A DNA stretch of 55,605 bases from Trichocoleus desertorum ATA4-8-CV12. Its GTDB lineage: Bacteria; Cyanobacteriota; Cyanobacteriia; FACHB-46. The first letter of the stretch is position 1. The number at the start of each line of letters is the position of its first letter. The stretch spans positions 1 to 55,605 of the forward strand of contig JAHHIL010000035.1 of assembly GCA_019358975.1 (NCBI GenBank), given 5' to 3'. Below, one piece after another: positions 1-7,448 of this stretch. The notes beneath the pieces were generated by a model that was given only the letters and a program-made list of their open reading frames with translations, made no database searches and had not been told where the DNA came from. Position numbers and translations under genes: made by a program.

Positions 1-105
1 AAAAAGTCTGTGTTGTGGAATGAAGCCTACTTCATTGCTAGCTGTGGTGGAGTAACAGTTTCCCAATTGAAGCAGTATGTACAGGGGCAAAATACTCCTG
101 ATTAG
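1..105 (+). CDS. IS200/IS605-family transposase TnpA, C-terminal end (partial)
   Basis: The window opens inside an open frame that ends with a TAG at 103-105. It reads as the last 34 residues of a Y1 (HUH) transposase: LWNEAYFIAS, then GGVTV, then LKQYVQGQ. The tyrosine of KQYV sits where the catalytic tyrosine of IS200/IS605 TnpA lies. Only the C-terminus is present, so completeness upstream cannot be judged. A hairpin typical of an IS200-type right end follows. Family assignment rests on motif recognition. Confidence 0.75.
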   Translation, partial: KKSVLWNEAYFIASCGGVTVSQLKQYVQGQNTPD

Positions 106-138
106 CGATTCCGTTTCACTCCATCACGGACTCCCTAT

Positions 139-170
139 CCCGACGTTCACACTGGCGGGTAGAACGCGGG
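139..170. repeat. Imperfect hairpin, probable right end of the IS200-type element
   Basis: The arms CCCG-a-CGTTC (139-148) and GAACG-CGGG (162-170) form a nine-pair stem with one bulge and a 13-nt loop, 33 nt after the transposase stop. IS200/IS605 elements carry such subterminal hairpins instead of terminal inverted repeats. The exact end of the element is not visible. The neighbouring SLH gene ends, on the opposite strand, at 203. Confidence 0.45.
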
Positions 171-202
171 GCTTCCGTCCCTAGCTAAAAATTGCAACCC
201 AG

Positions 203-1609
203 TTATGGCCCAGTAATATAGCCAGTTTTCCGCAGAAAATCATTGAGGTCAATGAAGTACTGGCGGCGATCGCTGTACTGATAAGCCTGCTGCACCAACT
301 GCCAACCCTCTTGGCCCTGACCAATCAAGTACTTGTCCGCTAAATAAGCAGCTAAAAACCCACGAACAGCACTGGCTCCTGAGTCTTTACTGTAGGTGTA
401 GTTTTGCCACTGTTGAACGGCATTTTCATAGATCAATTGAGGATAGTTGCGCGTCACATTCTGCATTTGCGATCGCCGATATTGCCAAATTTGGATGGGC
501 AATCCAGAAGCTGCATGTGCCGTAAATTGAGCATCAAAGCGGTAATCACCACTGACAAATTCAGGCAAATTATCCTGGTCTAAATCTTCCAATTTGTAGC
601 TAGGACTGCCCCAAAACTGCTGAATGGGCTGGTAGGTACGTTGGGCGGCGTTGTAGCCATAGATGTAAGAAGACGTGCAGCAGTAAGCCCCACCACTGAA
701 CAAATCCAGAATGACCTCCGGTTCCTGATCTCCATCGAGATCTCGTACTTCTAGATTAGAAAAGCGCTGCAATCCTTCCTCCGCAGGTACCGCCGCTGCT
801 AAAACTGCCTGACCCGCACGACTAATCTGAATCCGGAAATTATCAGCCAAACTTTCACGCGGTCGGTAAGTGAGCTGAGCTTGCACATTTCCTGCTTCAG
901 CCGTTTGTGTCTCCGTTGAGAATTGCTGAGTATTAGCAATATATTGCGTTGACACCAATCCGGGCTGAATCGCTTGACATAAAAACGTCGCAATCTCTGC
1001 TCGACTCGCCACGCGGGCAGGCTCCAACTGCTGAATTTTAGGATAGTTCACGACCAAACTTTTCTCCGTTGCCGCAGCCACAGCATTGCGCCCATAGTCT
1101 GGTATGGCTCCCGCATCTGCATAAGCCCCATTCAAAACCTGTGTGGTTGGCTGGGTCGGGCTGTAGCTCAAACCACTGGCTAGCGCCACCACCGCCTGCA
1201 CACGAGGAATCGACTGATTTGGCATAAACTTGCGATCGGGATACCCAGAAAGAAATCCCCGACGATAAGCTTCCTGAATGGCCGTTGCCGCCCAATAGTT
1301 ACTCGGCACATCCGTAAAAGTTGTTGCTTCCCGCACCGGAGCTTGATTAGAAAACGCCTGCCGCAACAGCGCTGCATACTCCGCCCGCGTCACTGGATCA
1401 GCTGGACGAAACCGACCATCCGGATACCCCTTGATAATCTGCCGTTGCGCCAGTTCGCCAATGCAAGAGCCAGCCCAATAGTTTTGCGGGACATCACTAA
1501 ACTGAGGCGTTTGGGCGATCGCAGCAGGCATTCCACCCAACAGCGCGATCGTACCTACCCCCAATCCTACCGATCGCCAACATGCAATATCCACACCCAC
1601 ACCTCTCAT
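203..1609 (-). CDS. SLH-domain envelope protein with C-terminal VCBS-like region
   Basis: A 468-residue exported protein. An N-terminal signal peptide ends near AAIAQ (about residue 33). Three S-layer homology repeats follow: FSDVPQNYWA (about 37), FTDVPSNYWA (about 97) and a degenerate third ending TFLCQAI (about 215). SLH repeats normally anchor proteins to secondary cell-wall glycan, so an envelope location is inferred. The C-terminal half has an acidic DLDGDQEPE stretch next to a CC pair and a second LEDLDQDNLPE stretch. These resemble calcium-binding FG-GAP/VCBS repeats, but no enzymatic function can be named. The triplet is paralogous to that of the SLH protein at 11124-12980. The ATG at 1609 is chosen because it gives a complete signal peptide. 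Confidence 0.85.
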   Translation of the reverse strand: MRGVGVDIACWRSVGLGVGTIALLGGMPAAIAQTPQFSDVPQNYWAGSCIGELAQRQIIKGYPDGRFRPADPVTRAEYAALLRQAFSNQAPVREATTFTDVPSNYWAATAIQEAYRRGFLSGYPDRKFMPNQSIPRVQAVVALASGLSYSPTQPTTQVLNGAYADAGAIPDYGRNAVAAATEKSLVVNYPKIQQLEPARVASRAEIATFLCQAIQPGLVSTQYIANTQQFSTETQTAEAGNVQAQLTYRPRESLADNFRIQISRAGQAVLAAAVPAEEGLQRFSNLEVRDLDGDQEPEVILDLFSGGAYCCTSSYIYGYNAAQRTYQPIQQFWGSPSYKLEDLDQDNLPEFVSGDYRFDAQFTAHAASGLPIQIWQYRRSQMQNVTRNYPQLIYENAVQQWQNYTYSKDSGASAVRGFLAAYLADKYLIGQGQEGWQLVQQAYQYSDRRQYFIDLNDFLRKTGYITGP

Positions 1610-1630
1610 AGCATCTACTCGGTATTTTAG

Positions 1631-1752
1631 AAGTGAAGCGGGAGCAGTGAGGAGGGAGAAGTGAGGAGGGAGAAGTGAGGAGGGATGAGGGATGAGGGAT
1701 GAGGGATGAGGGAGAAGTGAGGAGGAATGAGGGATGAAGGATGAGGGATGAG
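1631..1752. repeat. Purine-rich tandem repeat tract
   Basis: About 120 nt of interleaved short units based on GAGGGAGAAGT, GAGGAGGGA and GATGAGG on the + strand, almost devoid of pyrimidines apart from spaced T residues. Copies are imperfect and mixed in order, as produced by slippage. It lies upstream of the SLH gene's start codon. Confidence 0.85.
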
Positions 1753-1851
1753 GAGACAGACCTTAGGAAACAGGGAGTAGGAGCTAAGACCTAACAGCTC
1801 AAAACCAATCGCTAACGCAACCAAGACTCGAAGCACTCACACCTTAACTCG

Positions 1852-1921
1852 TTTGGAGGGAGTCTGAGGGACGCAACCGTCTCTCAGCGGGGGTTTGGGG
1901 GCAAGCGCCCCCAAGGCTCGG
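1852..1921. repeat. Dispersed intergenic hairpin repeat, copy 1
   Basis: About 70 nt starting TTTGGAGGGAGTCTGAGGGA, with a core stem TTGGGGGC-AAGC-GCCCCCAA, ending in GCTCGG. A near-identical copy is at 9435-9505. The two copies differ at only a few positions and both lie between genes. Confidence 0.9.
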
Positions 1922-1973
1922 ATTCTCACCAAATAATTGATTCAGAATAGAAAAAGCAACCTTAAAATATCCT

Positions 1974-2378
1974 ATGCCCTACACCGTAATCTACGACGGC
2001 AAATGCAACCTCTGCGTCACCCTAGTCCAACTTCTAGAAAGCCTCGATCAAGGCGATCGCTTCCAGTACATCCCAATGCAAGACCCAGAAAGCTTGCAAC
2101 ACTGGAACGTCACCCCTCAAGACTGCGAACTAGGCATGATCTTAATTGACGCAGAAAACCCACAACAACGGTGGCAGGGGAGTGATGCCGCTGAAGAAAT
2201 TGGTCAACTGTTTCCCCTGGGCAGTGTATTTGTCGCCGCTTATCGTACCCTCCCTGGCCTAAAATGGAGTGGCGATCGCATTTACGAACAAGTGCGTGAC
2301 AACCGCTATACCCTCTTTGGTCAGCGTACAGCTGTTTACCATTCTGTCTATCCTGTTTGCGATGACTGTTTGCGATGA
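1974..2378 (+). CDS. DCC-family thiol-disulfide oxidoreductase-like protein (DUF393)
   Basis: A 134-residue cytoplasmic protein. The family signature DGKCNLC lies at residues 8-14, immediately after the opening beta strand, giving the thioredoxin-like CxxC pair. The length is normal for the family, and the tail has another Cys pair (VCDDC). DUF393 members are predicted to exchange thiols and disulfides, but partners are generally unknown. The gene appears monocistronic, followed by about 290 nt without a gene. No enzymatic substrate can be inferred from context. Confidence 0.85.
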   Translation: MPYTVIYDGKCNLCVTLVQLLESLDQGDRFQYIPMQDPESLQHWNVTPQDCELGMILIDAENPQQRWQGSDAAEEIGQLFPLGSVFVAAYRTLPGLKWSGDRIYEQVRDNRYTLFGQRTAVYHSVYPVCDDCLR

Positions 2379-2667
2379 CACCTGCGATCGCTATACCGCT
2401 ACAACCGCCTCACCCAAACGAGAGTCTTGAAAACTAGAGCGAGTTTGGAGTCAAGTCTGACAGTTTGAACACAGTTAGAACGAATGCAACTAAAGTATCC
2501 TAAACTTCGACCCTAGATTCAGTTTGGGATCGTGCCAACTCCTAGAACGAATTAGGGAAATTTAGTATATAGTGAATGATCCCATTGTGGTTGATCATCA
2601 GCGGGCGATCGCACTCTGGCTTAAGACTGCGCTCTCCTGGTTGTCTTGCTTAGGATGATTGTGCAGC

Positions 2668-3435
2668 ATGTTGTTTCCTCTTCCATCCCCCAACTCCATC
2701 ACGAAGCCGCCAATTATTGGCATCACGACTTCCTGCAAAAATGAAACAGGGCACTATTCTCTATTCAGCAACTACATAGATGCAGTCAGACGGGCTGGAG
2801 GGGCGCCTATATTACTCACTCCTGGTGAAATGCATCAGGCTCGAATCCTCGATTTTGTTGATGGCTTGCTCTTTTCGGGGGGTGGTGATATTGACCCAGC
2901 CGAATACGACGGTTCGTCCCATCCCAGCATCTACCGTGTTAATGCCGAGCGAGATGCCTTTGAACTCGGACTCGCTAACCTGGCCTTGAAAACATCCATC
3001 CCAATGCTAGGAATTTGCCGAGGGCTAGAGATTTTTATGGTTGTGAGTGGTGGCCAGTTGATTCCTCACATTCCCGATGAGTTTGGTGACACAGTTATTC
3101 ACCGAGCCGATCAGTCTCACTGCGCTGAGCACCCCGTGCAACTTGTGCCTAGAACGCGGCTTGCGACTTTGTTCCATCGGGAAACAGAAATTAATGTAGT
3201 GTCTTGGCATCACCAAGCAGCCCGAAGTGCAGCTCCTGGTTGGCGGATTGCCGCTCAAGCCCCAGATGGTGTGATTGAAGCGTTAGAACATCAGCATCAT
3301 CCTTGGGCGATCGCAGTGCAGTGGCATCCAGAACTCGCACCAGAAGATCCCGGACAACAGAGGATTTTTAAGGCATTTGTCCAAGCGGCTAGCCAACCAC
3401 AGGCCGTAGCTCTGCGATCGCCCGCCTCAAACTAA
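2668..3435 (+). CDS. Gamma-glutamyl-gamma-aminobutyrate hydrolase family protein (peptidase C26)
   Basis: A 255-residue class I glutamine-amidotransferase-like hydrolase. The opening IIGITTSC, the LFSGGGDIDP motif (near 70), the nucleophile elbow LGICRG with Cys near residue 117, and WHHQ and VQWHPE with the catalytic His-Glu near 217-219 form a complete triad. Family members cleave gamma-glutamyl amides, as PuuD does in putrescine breakdown. No other putrescine gene is nearby, so the physiological substrate is not assigned. The frame is open from a TTG at 2659. The ATG at 2668 is preferred because it puts a normal short N-terminus before the first strand. Confidence 0.85.
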   Translation: MLFPLPSPNSITKPPIIGITTSCKNETGHYSLFSNYIDAVRRAGGAPILLTPGEMHQARILDFVDGLLFSGGGDIDPAEYDGSSHPSIYRVNAERDAFELGLANLALKTSIPMLGICRGLEIFMVVSGGQLIPHIPDEFGDTVIHRADQSHCAEHPVQLVPRTRLATLFHRETEINVVSWHHQAARSAAPGWRIAAQAPDGVIEALEHQHHPWAIAVQWHPELAPEDPGQQRIFKAFVQAASQPQAVALRSPASN

Positions 3436-3482
3436 AAGCGAAGAGTGCCAACTGACAACTCTTCGCCTAATCTAGCCCTAGT

Positions 3483-3662
3483 TTAGTGAAAGCGATGTTT
3501 GCGACGTCTGGCTAGCGCTTTACGCTTCTCCTTGTCCTGAGGAGTTTCAAAGAAGCGTTGACGCTTCACGTCAGCGAGAATTCCAGCTTTAGAAACTTGA
3601 CGTTTGAAGCGACGTAGCGCTGACTCAATTCCTTCGTTTTCGCCCAGAACAATTTGGGTCAT
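3483..3662 (-). CDS. rpsU: 30S ribosomal protein S21
   Basis: This 59-residue reading frame is too short for most ORF lists. It begins [20 protein letters not shown] and ends in a strongly basic tail (RRRKHRFH), diagnostic of bacterial bS21, a small-subunit protein near the anti-Shine-Dalgarno region. A GAGGGA ribosome-binding site precedes the ATG. It lies 104 nt downstream of the RRM gene on the same strand. The rbpA1-rpsU pairing is established in other cyanobacteria, so co-transcription is likely. Confidence 0.95.
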   Translation of the reverse strand: MTQIVLGENEGIESALRRFKRQVSKAGILADVKRQRFFETPQDKEKRKALARRRKHRFH

Positions 3663-3766
3663 TCTGTATATCCCTCAGCTTGCCTCTGAATTGTGATGAG
3701 TATTGTTTACCAGGATTACCGCAAATTCAATCCACTTAAGCCAATGCTTCAGTCTCTAGGAAATGA

Positions 3767-4111
3767 TTAATAGCGGGAGTAGCCTCTGCCGCCACCGCCG
3801 CCACCGCCGCTGTTACCCCAGCTATTGCGATCGTCACGACCTCTACCACCACCGCTGCCGCTACGCTCTTCACGGGGCTTAGCTTTATTAACTCTTAGAT
3901 CCCGACCCATCCACTCAGCGCCATCAAGAGCCTCGATTGCTGCTGTTTCTTCTGCTTCTGTGGACATTTCGACAAAGCCAAAACCACGGGGGCGTCCCGT
4001 TTCCCGGTCTAAGGGAAGTTGAACTCGCTTAACAGTGCCGTACTCTGCAAAAACGGCATTTAAATCGTCTTGCGTGACATCGTAAGACAGATTACCGACG
4101 TAAATGGACAT
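3767..4111 (-). CDS. Cyanobacterial RRM-type RNA-binding protein (Rbp family)
   Basis: A 114-residue single-RRM protein with RNP2 IYVGNL at 3-8, RNP1 RGFGFVEM at 42-49, and a glycine-rich C-terminal tail from about residue 92 ending GYSRY. This is the architecture of the cold-inducible Rbp proteins of cyanobacteria, which bind RNA. The frame extends six codons upstream to 4129. The ATG at 4111 is chosen because GGAG stands six nt before it and it places RNP2 at the family position. The long AT-rich 5' region would suit cold control, but this is inferred from the family. rpsU follows in the same direction. Confidence 0.93.
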   Translation of the reverse strand: MSIYVGNLSYDVTQDDLNAVFAEYGTVKRVQLPLDRETGRPRGFGFVEMSTEAEETAAIEALDGAEWMGRDLRVNKAKPREERSGSGGGRGRDDRNSWGNSGGGGGGGRGYSRY

Positions 4112-4546
4112 GAAACTCTCCAGAATCAAAGAAATTGCAGAGATTTAAATTCGGAGAGATGCCTGTCGAAATGAGAAAACAAACCCTACAGCCGAATAAA
4201 ACTCTTCGAGTCCAGCTTACCATACCACTGTTCGATTTAACAGGACTTTGAGCGGCTCAAATGTCTCTGCATAGATCCAATAATCCTGTTGCAATTAATA
4301 CCAAAAAATGCAATGTTACTGAAATTTTGATCGACTAGGAAATCAATTCTTAAAGCAAGCTTGAAGAGATAGTTTTTCTAACCTACGCACTAATTCCAAT
4401 TAAATTGTTTCTAAAAAAATTAGCTTAACAAAGTGCTAAACGGCTAACCTTGTAGTTTTTTATCTATTAAAGCAGGAGTTGTGTCGGGGAAAGGTAGGGC
4501 GATCGCCCTGATCGCTTTATGGCATTCGCCACAATCAAGCTACTCT
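4112..4546. other. AT-rich gene-free region upstream of rbp
   Basis: About 435 nt between the rbp start and the stop of the GH57 gene, both on the minus strand. It is noticeably AT-rich and probably contains the rbp promoter and 5' UTR plus the 3' region of the GH57 transcript. No open frame with recognisable features, no strong intrinsic terminator and no confident promoter hexamers were found. Confidence 0.6.
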
Positions 4547-6085
4547 TTAGAAATTATTAGAGATACTTTCTTTACCTCGACTGTAGAGCGTACGGGCATA
4601 TTCAGTCCACATTCCCTGACCCCAATAATGAAAACAACTGGTTTGGACTAACAGGTTGTAAAGGAGAGCTTGGCGGTAACGGGGCTGCTGAGTTAAGGCA
4701 GAGCTTAACGCACTAGGGTGAGGGTTAGCTTCGCCATTGCTTGATTGAGCTTCCAGGAGAGGATCAAGGGTTTGATGAAACAATGCACTGAGTTTCTGCA
4801 TGGAAGCCGAAACAGGCTCGTTGCCTTGGCCCCAGCGCAGGGCATGAGCCGAGGAAATCCCCTTTACCTGAAAACTAGGATTTTCTCGCTTGAGTTCGGT
4901 AATGGCTCGCGCGATCGCCTTGGGAGTCGCAGTTTCGGAGACTCGTTGCCAAATTTGGTACTGACCCTTGGCCTGACAAACTGGGTAATTCTCTGGGCTG
5001 CAACCTGCCGCCTCTATGAGTTCTAGATATTCGGTGCCCGTGAGGCCGACGACACCAAAGTGACCTTGGTTTTGGGCGCTCATGTCATACCAGGCATTTC
5101 TGAAAGTACTGGGAAACTCATTCATCATCATGCCGCTATTTTCGCCATCACCCATTTGAGCAACCAATGGCGGGATCATGACTTGACCCACGAGTTGCGG
5201 GTTGAGAGTTCTAGCTTCTTGGTAGGGCTGCATCTGCCCGACTAACTGATTGTCAGCACCTTGAGCTTTAATCAGGGCTGTGATGCTGACCGTTTCTCCC
5301 TCAGCGCTGCGGGCTACCAGTTGATGGGGGAGATGGGGCTGCGATAGCGGTTGGCCTGTGGTGGTTTCTACGGTATCTGCTTGGACGAGGAGCCAGCGAT
5401 AACCCGCTTCCTTTAGAGCTTTTACTAGTTCAAATAGCGTGTCAGGATGATTGGGGAGGTGCATTTCTGGTAGAGAAAATCCCTTCACTCGCGCTAAAGC
5501 ATCCCAGCCAAAAATAGCCGCAAAGTGATGTTGCCAAGCTTGAATATGCAGCTTCAAATCAGGAATTGGGGTAGTCGAGGCTAGCGCATGTCCCCAGAAA
5601 GTGCCGAGCCACTCCACATAAGGGTGGTAAGTGCGATCGCAAGTGATGCGCTTGAGGTTTTCTAAAATGTCTCCCCGACCCATCTGCCGCAACCCCCACA
5701 AAAGAGTGCCAGAGTAATCCAGCATGATGCGAGGATTGCAACCTTGACGCACCAGATCAATCATGAAGTCGGCAATGCGGCTGTAGCAGTAGGCAAAGGG
5801 ACCAGCATTGTGGTTATCTCCTTCATAAGGATGCTCAAACATATACTGCAAATTGCTGATCAGTTCTCCCTCTCGGCCTGCCGGAATCATGGGCTGGTGC
5901 ATGTGGAGGGCGATCGCAAAAGCAGCGGAGACATCCTGAAGGCGAATATTGGTTGTAGGTAGAAAAATTGGGCGATCGTGCTTCACCACCGATCGCACTT
6001 CTGCCTCCCAGCCAGAAATATTGGGCAATCCATCAATCAGTTCTGGAAGCAGCGGCAGACTAGCTGCTTGACTGAGGGCAGGCAT
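4547..6085 (-). CDS. Glycoside hydrolase family 57 protein
   Basis: A 512-residue protein of the GH57 alpha-glucan family. The conserved HMHQP motif is near residue 61, followed by NHNAGPFAYCYSRIADF. The GFSLPEMHLP segment near 205 contains the likely catalytic Glu. GH57 enzymes are retaining amylases, 4-alpha-glucanotransferases or branching enzymes, so a role in glycogen metabolism is plausible. The exact activity cannot be told, and no glg gene is close. It lies 108 nt downstream of DAHP synthase on the same strand with no clear terminator between, so some read-through is possible. Confidence 0.85.
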   Translation of the reverse strand: MPALSQAASLPLLPELIDGLPNISGWEAEVRSVVKHDRPIFLPTTNIRLQDVSAAFAIALHMHQPMIPAGREGELISNLQYMFEHPYEGDNHNAGPFAYCYSRIADFMIDLVRQGCNPRIMLDYSGTLLWGLRQMGRGDILENLKRITCDRTYHPYVEWLGTFWGHALASTTPIPDLKLHIQAWQHHFAAIFGWDALARVKGFSLPEMHLPNHPDTLFELVKALKEAGYRWLLVQADTVETTTGQPLSQPHLPHQLVARSAEGETVSITALIKAQGADNQLVGQMQPYQEARTLNPQLVGQVMIPPLVAQMGDGENSGMMMNEFPSTFRNAWYDMSAQNQGHFGVVGLTGTEYLELIEAAGCSPENYPVCQAKGQYQIWQRVSETATPKAIARAITELKRENPSFQVKGISSAHALRWGQGNEPVSASMQKLSALFHQTLDPLLEAQSSNGEANPHPSALSSALTQQPRYRQALLYNLLVQTSCFHYWGQGMWTEYARTLYSRGKESISNNF

Positions 6086-6193
6086 AAAGCTGAAGTCTCA
6101 TTTCAGGAGAATAAAGGCATATTCCTCCATATGCTGATCATGAGGCAAGTCTTTAGGGCAAGTCTTTGAAGTAAGTGTTTGGAATCTGTTTTG

Positions 6194-7072
6194 TTACTTA
6201 ACGCCCACCATTCCCGCCAAAACCGGAACTAGAGGACGGGTATTCATTTCTGCAATGCTTCGCCCAACCGCAGTCGCGATCGGTTTCAAGCTCGCTACTA
6301 GTTCCGCTATCTCTTCTAAGGAGAGGGCTTGGCGAGCATCTGAGACTGATTGCTCTGGTTCTGGGTGGCATTCAATGATCAGGCCATCAGCACCACAGGC
6401 GATCGCAGCTCTCGCTAGATCTGCCACTAGTTCTCGCTTTCCAGCGGCATGGCTGGGGTCAACAATGATCGGCAGATGGGTGATTTGCCTTAGGGCAGCA
6501 ACCGCACCCAAGTCGAGAACGTTACGGGTGTAGGGGTCGAAGCTGCGAATCCCGCGTTCGCACAACACGACATCGGGATTGCCGTGAGCCAGGATGTATT
6601 CTGCTGCCAGAACAAATTCCTCAATCGTGGCGGAGAGACCCCGCTTCAGCAAAATCGGTTTGCCTGCTTGACCCAGTGCTTTGAGCAAGTCGTAGTTCTG
6701 CATGTTGCGGCTACCAATCTGCAACATATCGGCATGAGCCGCAATTTCCTCGATCTGAGAAATGGCCATTACTTCAGTCACGACGGGCAAGTGGTAGCGT
6801 TGCCGCACTGCCTTCAGAATCTCCAACCCTTCCGCTCCCATGCCTTGGAAAGCGTAGGGAGAGGTACGAGGCTTGTAAACCCCACCCCGTAGCGCTTGAA
6901 TCGGAGCTGTGAGTAGGCGGCTAGCCACAGCTTCCATCTGGGCTAGGTTTTCCACAGTGCAAGGACCACCGACAATCAGCAGATCCTTACCTCCAACGGT
7001 CACGTGATCAGATAGTTGAATCACGCTTTTGTGGTTGGCGTGGGCTTTGCTAGCGAGTTTGGCATTTAACAT
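6194..7072 (-). CDS. aroF: 3-deoxy-7-phosphoheptulonate (DAHP) synthase, type I-beta
   Basis: A 292-residue enzyme that condenses phosphoenolpyruvate with erythrose 4-phosphate, the first committed step of the shikimate pathway. GGPCTVEN is at 35-42, RGGVYKPRTSPYAFQG near 61-76, LLKRG near 160, CERGIRSFDPYTRN near 190 and the VDPSHAAGKR metal/substrate site near 220. Only about 30 residues precede the barrel, so neither an N-terminal ferredoxin-like/ACT regulatory domain nor a fused chorismate mutase is present. The frame runs open to 7186, but the extension translates the terminator region, so the ATG at 7072 is used. The upstream RNA carries two aromatic leader peptides and terminators, suggesting attenuation control. 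Confidence 0.95.
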   Translation of the reverse strand: MLNAKLASKAHANHKSVIQLSDHVTVGGKDLLIVGGPCTVENLAQMEAVASRLLTAPIQALRGGVYKPRTSPYAFQGMGAEGLEILKAVRQRYHLPVVTEVMAISQIEEIAAHADMLQIGSRNMQNYDLLKALGQAGKPILLKRGLSATIEEFVLAAEYILAHGNPDVVLCERGIRSFDPYTRNVLDLGAVAALRQITHLPIIVDPSHAAGKRELVADLARAAIACGADGLIIECHPEPEQSVSDARQALSLEEIAELVASLKPIATAVGRSIAEMNTRPLVPVLAGMVGVK

Positions 7073-7108
7073 GGTGGGTCTCCGAGAGAGTAAGGATGGG
7101 TGGATAAC

Positions 7109-7140
7109 AAAAAACCCGGAACCTTGTGGAAGTTCCGGGT
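7109..7140 (-). terminator. Terminator T2 of the aroF attenuator
   Basis: Read on the minus strand, ACCCGGAAC (7132-7140), a nine-nt loop and GTTCCGGGT (7114-7122) form a perfect nine-pair stem followed directly by a T6 run. It stands 40-70 nt before the aroF ATG, so it can only be an attenuator and not the end of a gene transcript. The same left arm can pair instead with an upstream copy of GTTCCGGGT at 7167-7175. Confidence 0.88.
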
Positions 7141-7175
7141 CGTGCAGTGAGCAGCATAGCCACTTTACCCGGAAC
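7132..7175 (-). promoter_or_regulatory. Antiterminator pairing of the aroF attenuator
   Basis: The minus-strand segment AGTTCCGGGT (7167-7176) pairs without mismatch with ACCCGGAACT (7131-7140), and two more pairs including one G-U can be added. This excludes terminator T2, whose left arm is the same ACCCGGAAC. The first arm overlaps the stop codon of leader peptide 2 (7165-7167). A ribosome that reaches the stop would mask it, and one stalled on the aromatic codons would expose it. Pairings are read directly from sequence. The mechanism is inferred from the trp/phe/his attenuator paradigm. Confidence 0.75.
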
Positions 7176-7329
7176 TCCTGGTCCAAAAGTAAAAGCTATA
7201 AAACCAGCTACCCCAAAAAGAAAGACGCAGGTAGGAAATACGCTGCGTCTTCAAGGAGTCACCAAAGCTGCTGACACACAGGCTAGCTGCGGCCACTTGA
7301 GAAATTGCTTGGGTGCGGGGAGTCGTCAT
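7165..7329 (-). CDS. Aromatic leader peptide 2 of aroF
   Basis: A 54-codon frame from ATG 7327-7329 to TAA 7165-7167, upstream of aroF and on the same strand. Residues 38-49 read FWGSWFYSFYFW, nine aromatic residues in twelve, covering Phe, Tyr and Trp, the three end products of the aroF pathway. The last Trp codon is five codons before the stop. The stop overlaps the antiterminator arm, and terminator T2 follows. The N-terminal part has no recognisable domain. No strong ribosome-binding site precedes the ATG. A GTG at codon 12 or a TTG at 7383 could be the real start, so only the C-terminal half is secure. Confidence 0.72.
   Translation of the reverse strand: MTTPRTQAISQVAAASLCVSSFGDSLKTQRISYLRLSFWGSWFYSFYFWTRSSG
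7222..7251 (-). promoter_or_regulatory. Hairpin with U-rich tail inside leader 2
   Basis: On the minus strand AAGACGCAG (7243-7251) and CTGCGTCTT (7222-7230) form a perfect nine-pair stem with a 12-nt loop, followed by TCTTTTTGG. It lies within leader 2, immediately before the aromatic codon run. It could pause RNA polymerase so the ribosome catches up, as in the trp leader, or terminate untranslated transcripts. Function is inferred. Confidence 0.6.
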
Positions 7330-7373
7330 GAGTCTGGGTGCTGTCTGTATCTTATGTGAGTGAAATCTGTCCT

Positions 7374-7411
7374 TAAAAAGCAAAAGACCGCAGAGCCTCT
7401 TGTCTGCGGTC
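7374..7411 (-). terminator. Terminator T1 between the two aromatic leaders
   Basis: On the minus strand GACCGCAGA (7403-7411), an eight-nt loop and TCTGCGGTC (7386-7394) form a perfect nine-pair stem followed by CTTTTGCTTTTT-like tail sequence. It lies about 28 nt after the stop of leader peptide 1 and before leader 2, so it would interrupt the aroF leader transcript. A second, UUCG-capped stem lies just upstream at about 7413-7448. No duplicated arm equivalent to that of T2 was found. Confidence 0.75.
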
Positions 7412-7412
7412 C

Positions 7413-7448
7413 ACCTGGAGAATCAGCCGAAGCTGGATTCACTCCAAG
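7413..7448 (-). promoter_or_regulatory. UUCG-capped composite hairpin after leader peptide 1
   Basis: On the minus strand CACTTGGA pairs with TCCAGGTG (one G-U), enclosing GAAT/ATTC and CAGC-TTCG-GCTG. This gives a long stem interrupted only by small bulges. Its 5' arm covers the last codons and stop of leader peptide 1, and its 3' arm ends two nt before terminator T1. Translation of leader 1 to its stop would open it. Whether it favours or blocks T1 cannot be decided by eye. Confidence 0.6.

Larger units (their letters stand above)
1610..1973. other. Gene-free stretch with two repeat types
   Basis: No convincing gene lies between the SLH start and the DCC gene. The stretch holds the purine-rich tract (1631-1752) and one copy of the dispersed hairpin repeat (1852-1921). 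The 69-codon open frame across the purine tract is a translation of the repeat (repeated Pro-Ser-Ser-Leu) and is not accepted as a gene. Confidence 0.7.

Noticed and set aside
1627-1836. 69-codon frame over the purine tract
   Set aside because: It encodes only the repeat (PSSLIPPH units) and has no start context.
7073-7186. N-terminal extension of DAHP synthase
   Set aside because: The extra 38 codons translate the terminator and its spacer. The family N-terminus starts at MLNAKLASK.
7029-7359. Plus-strand open frames across the aroF leader
   Set aside because: They are antisense to the leader peptides, lack recognisable domains or ribosome-binding sites, and arise from the open character of the repeated stems.
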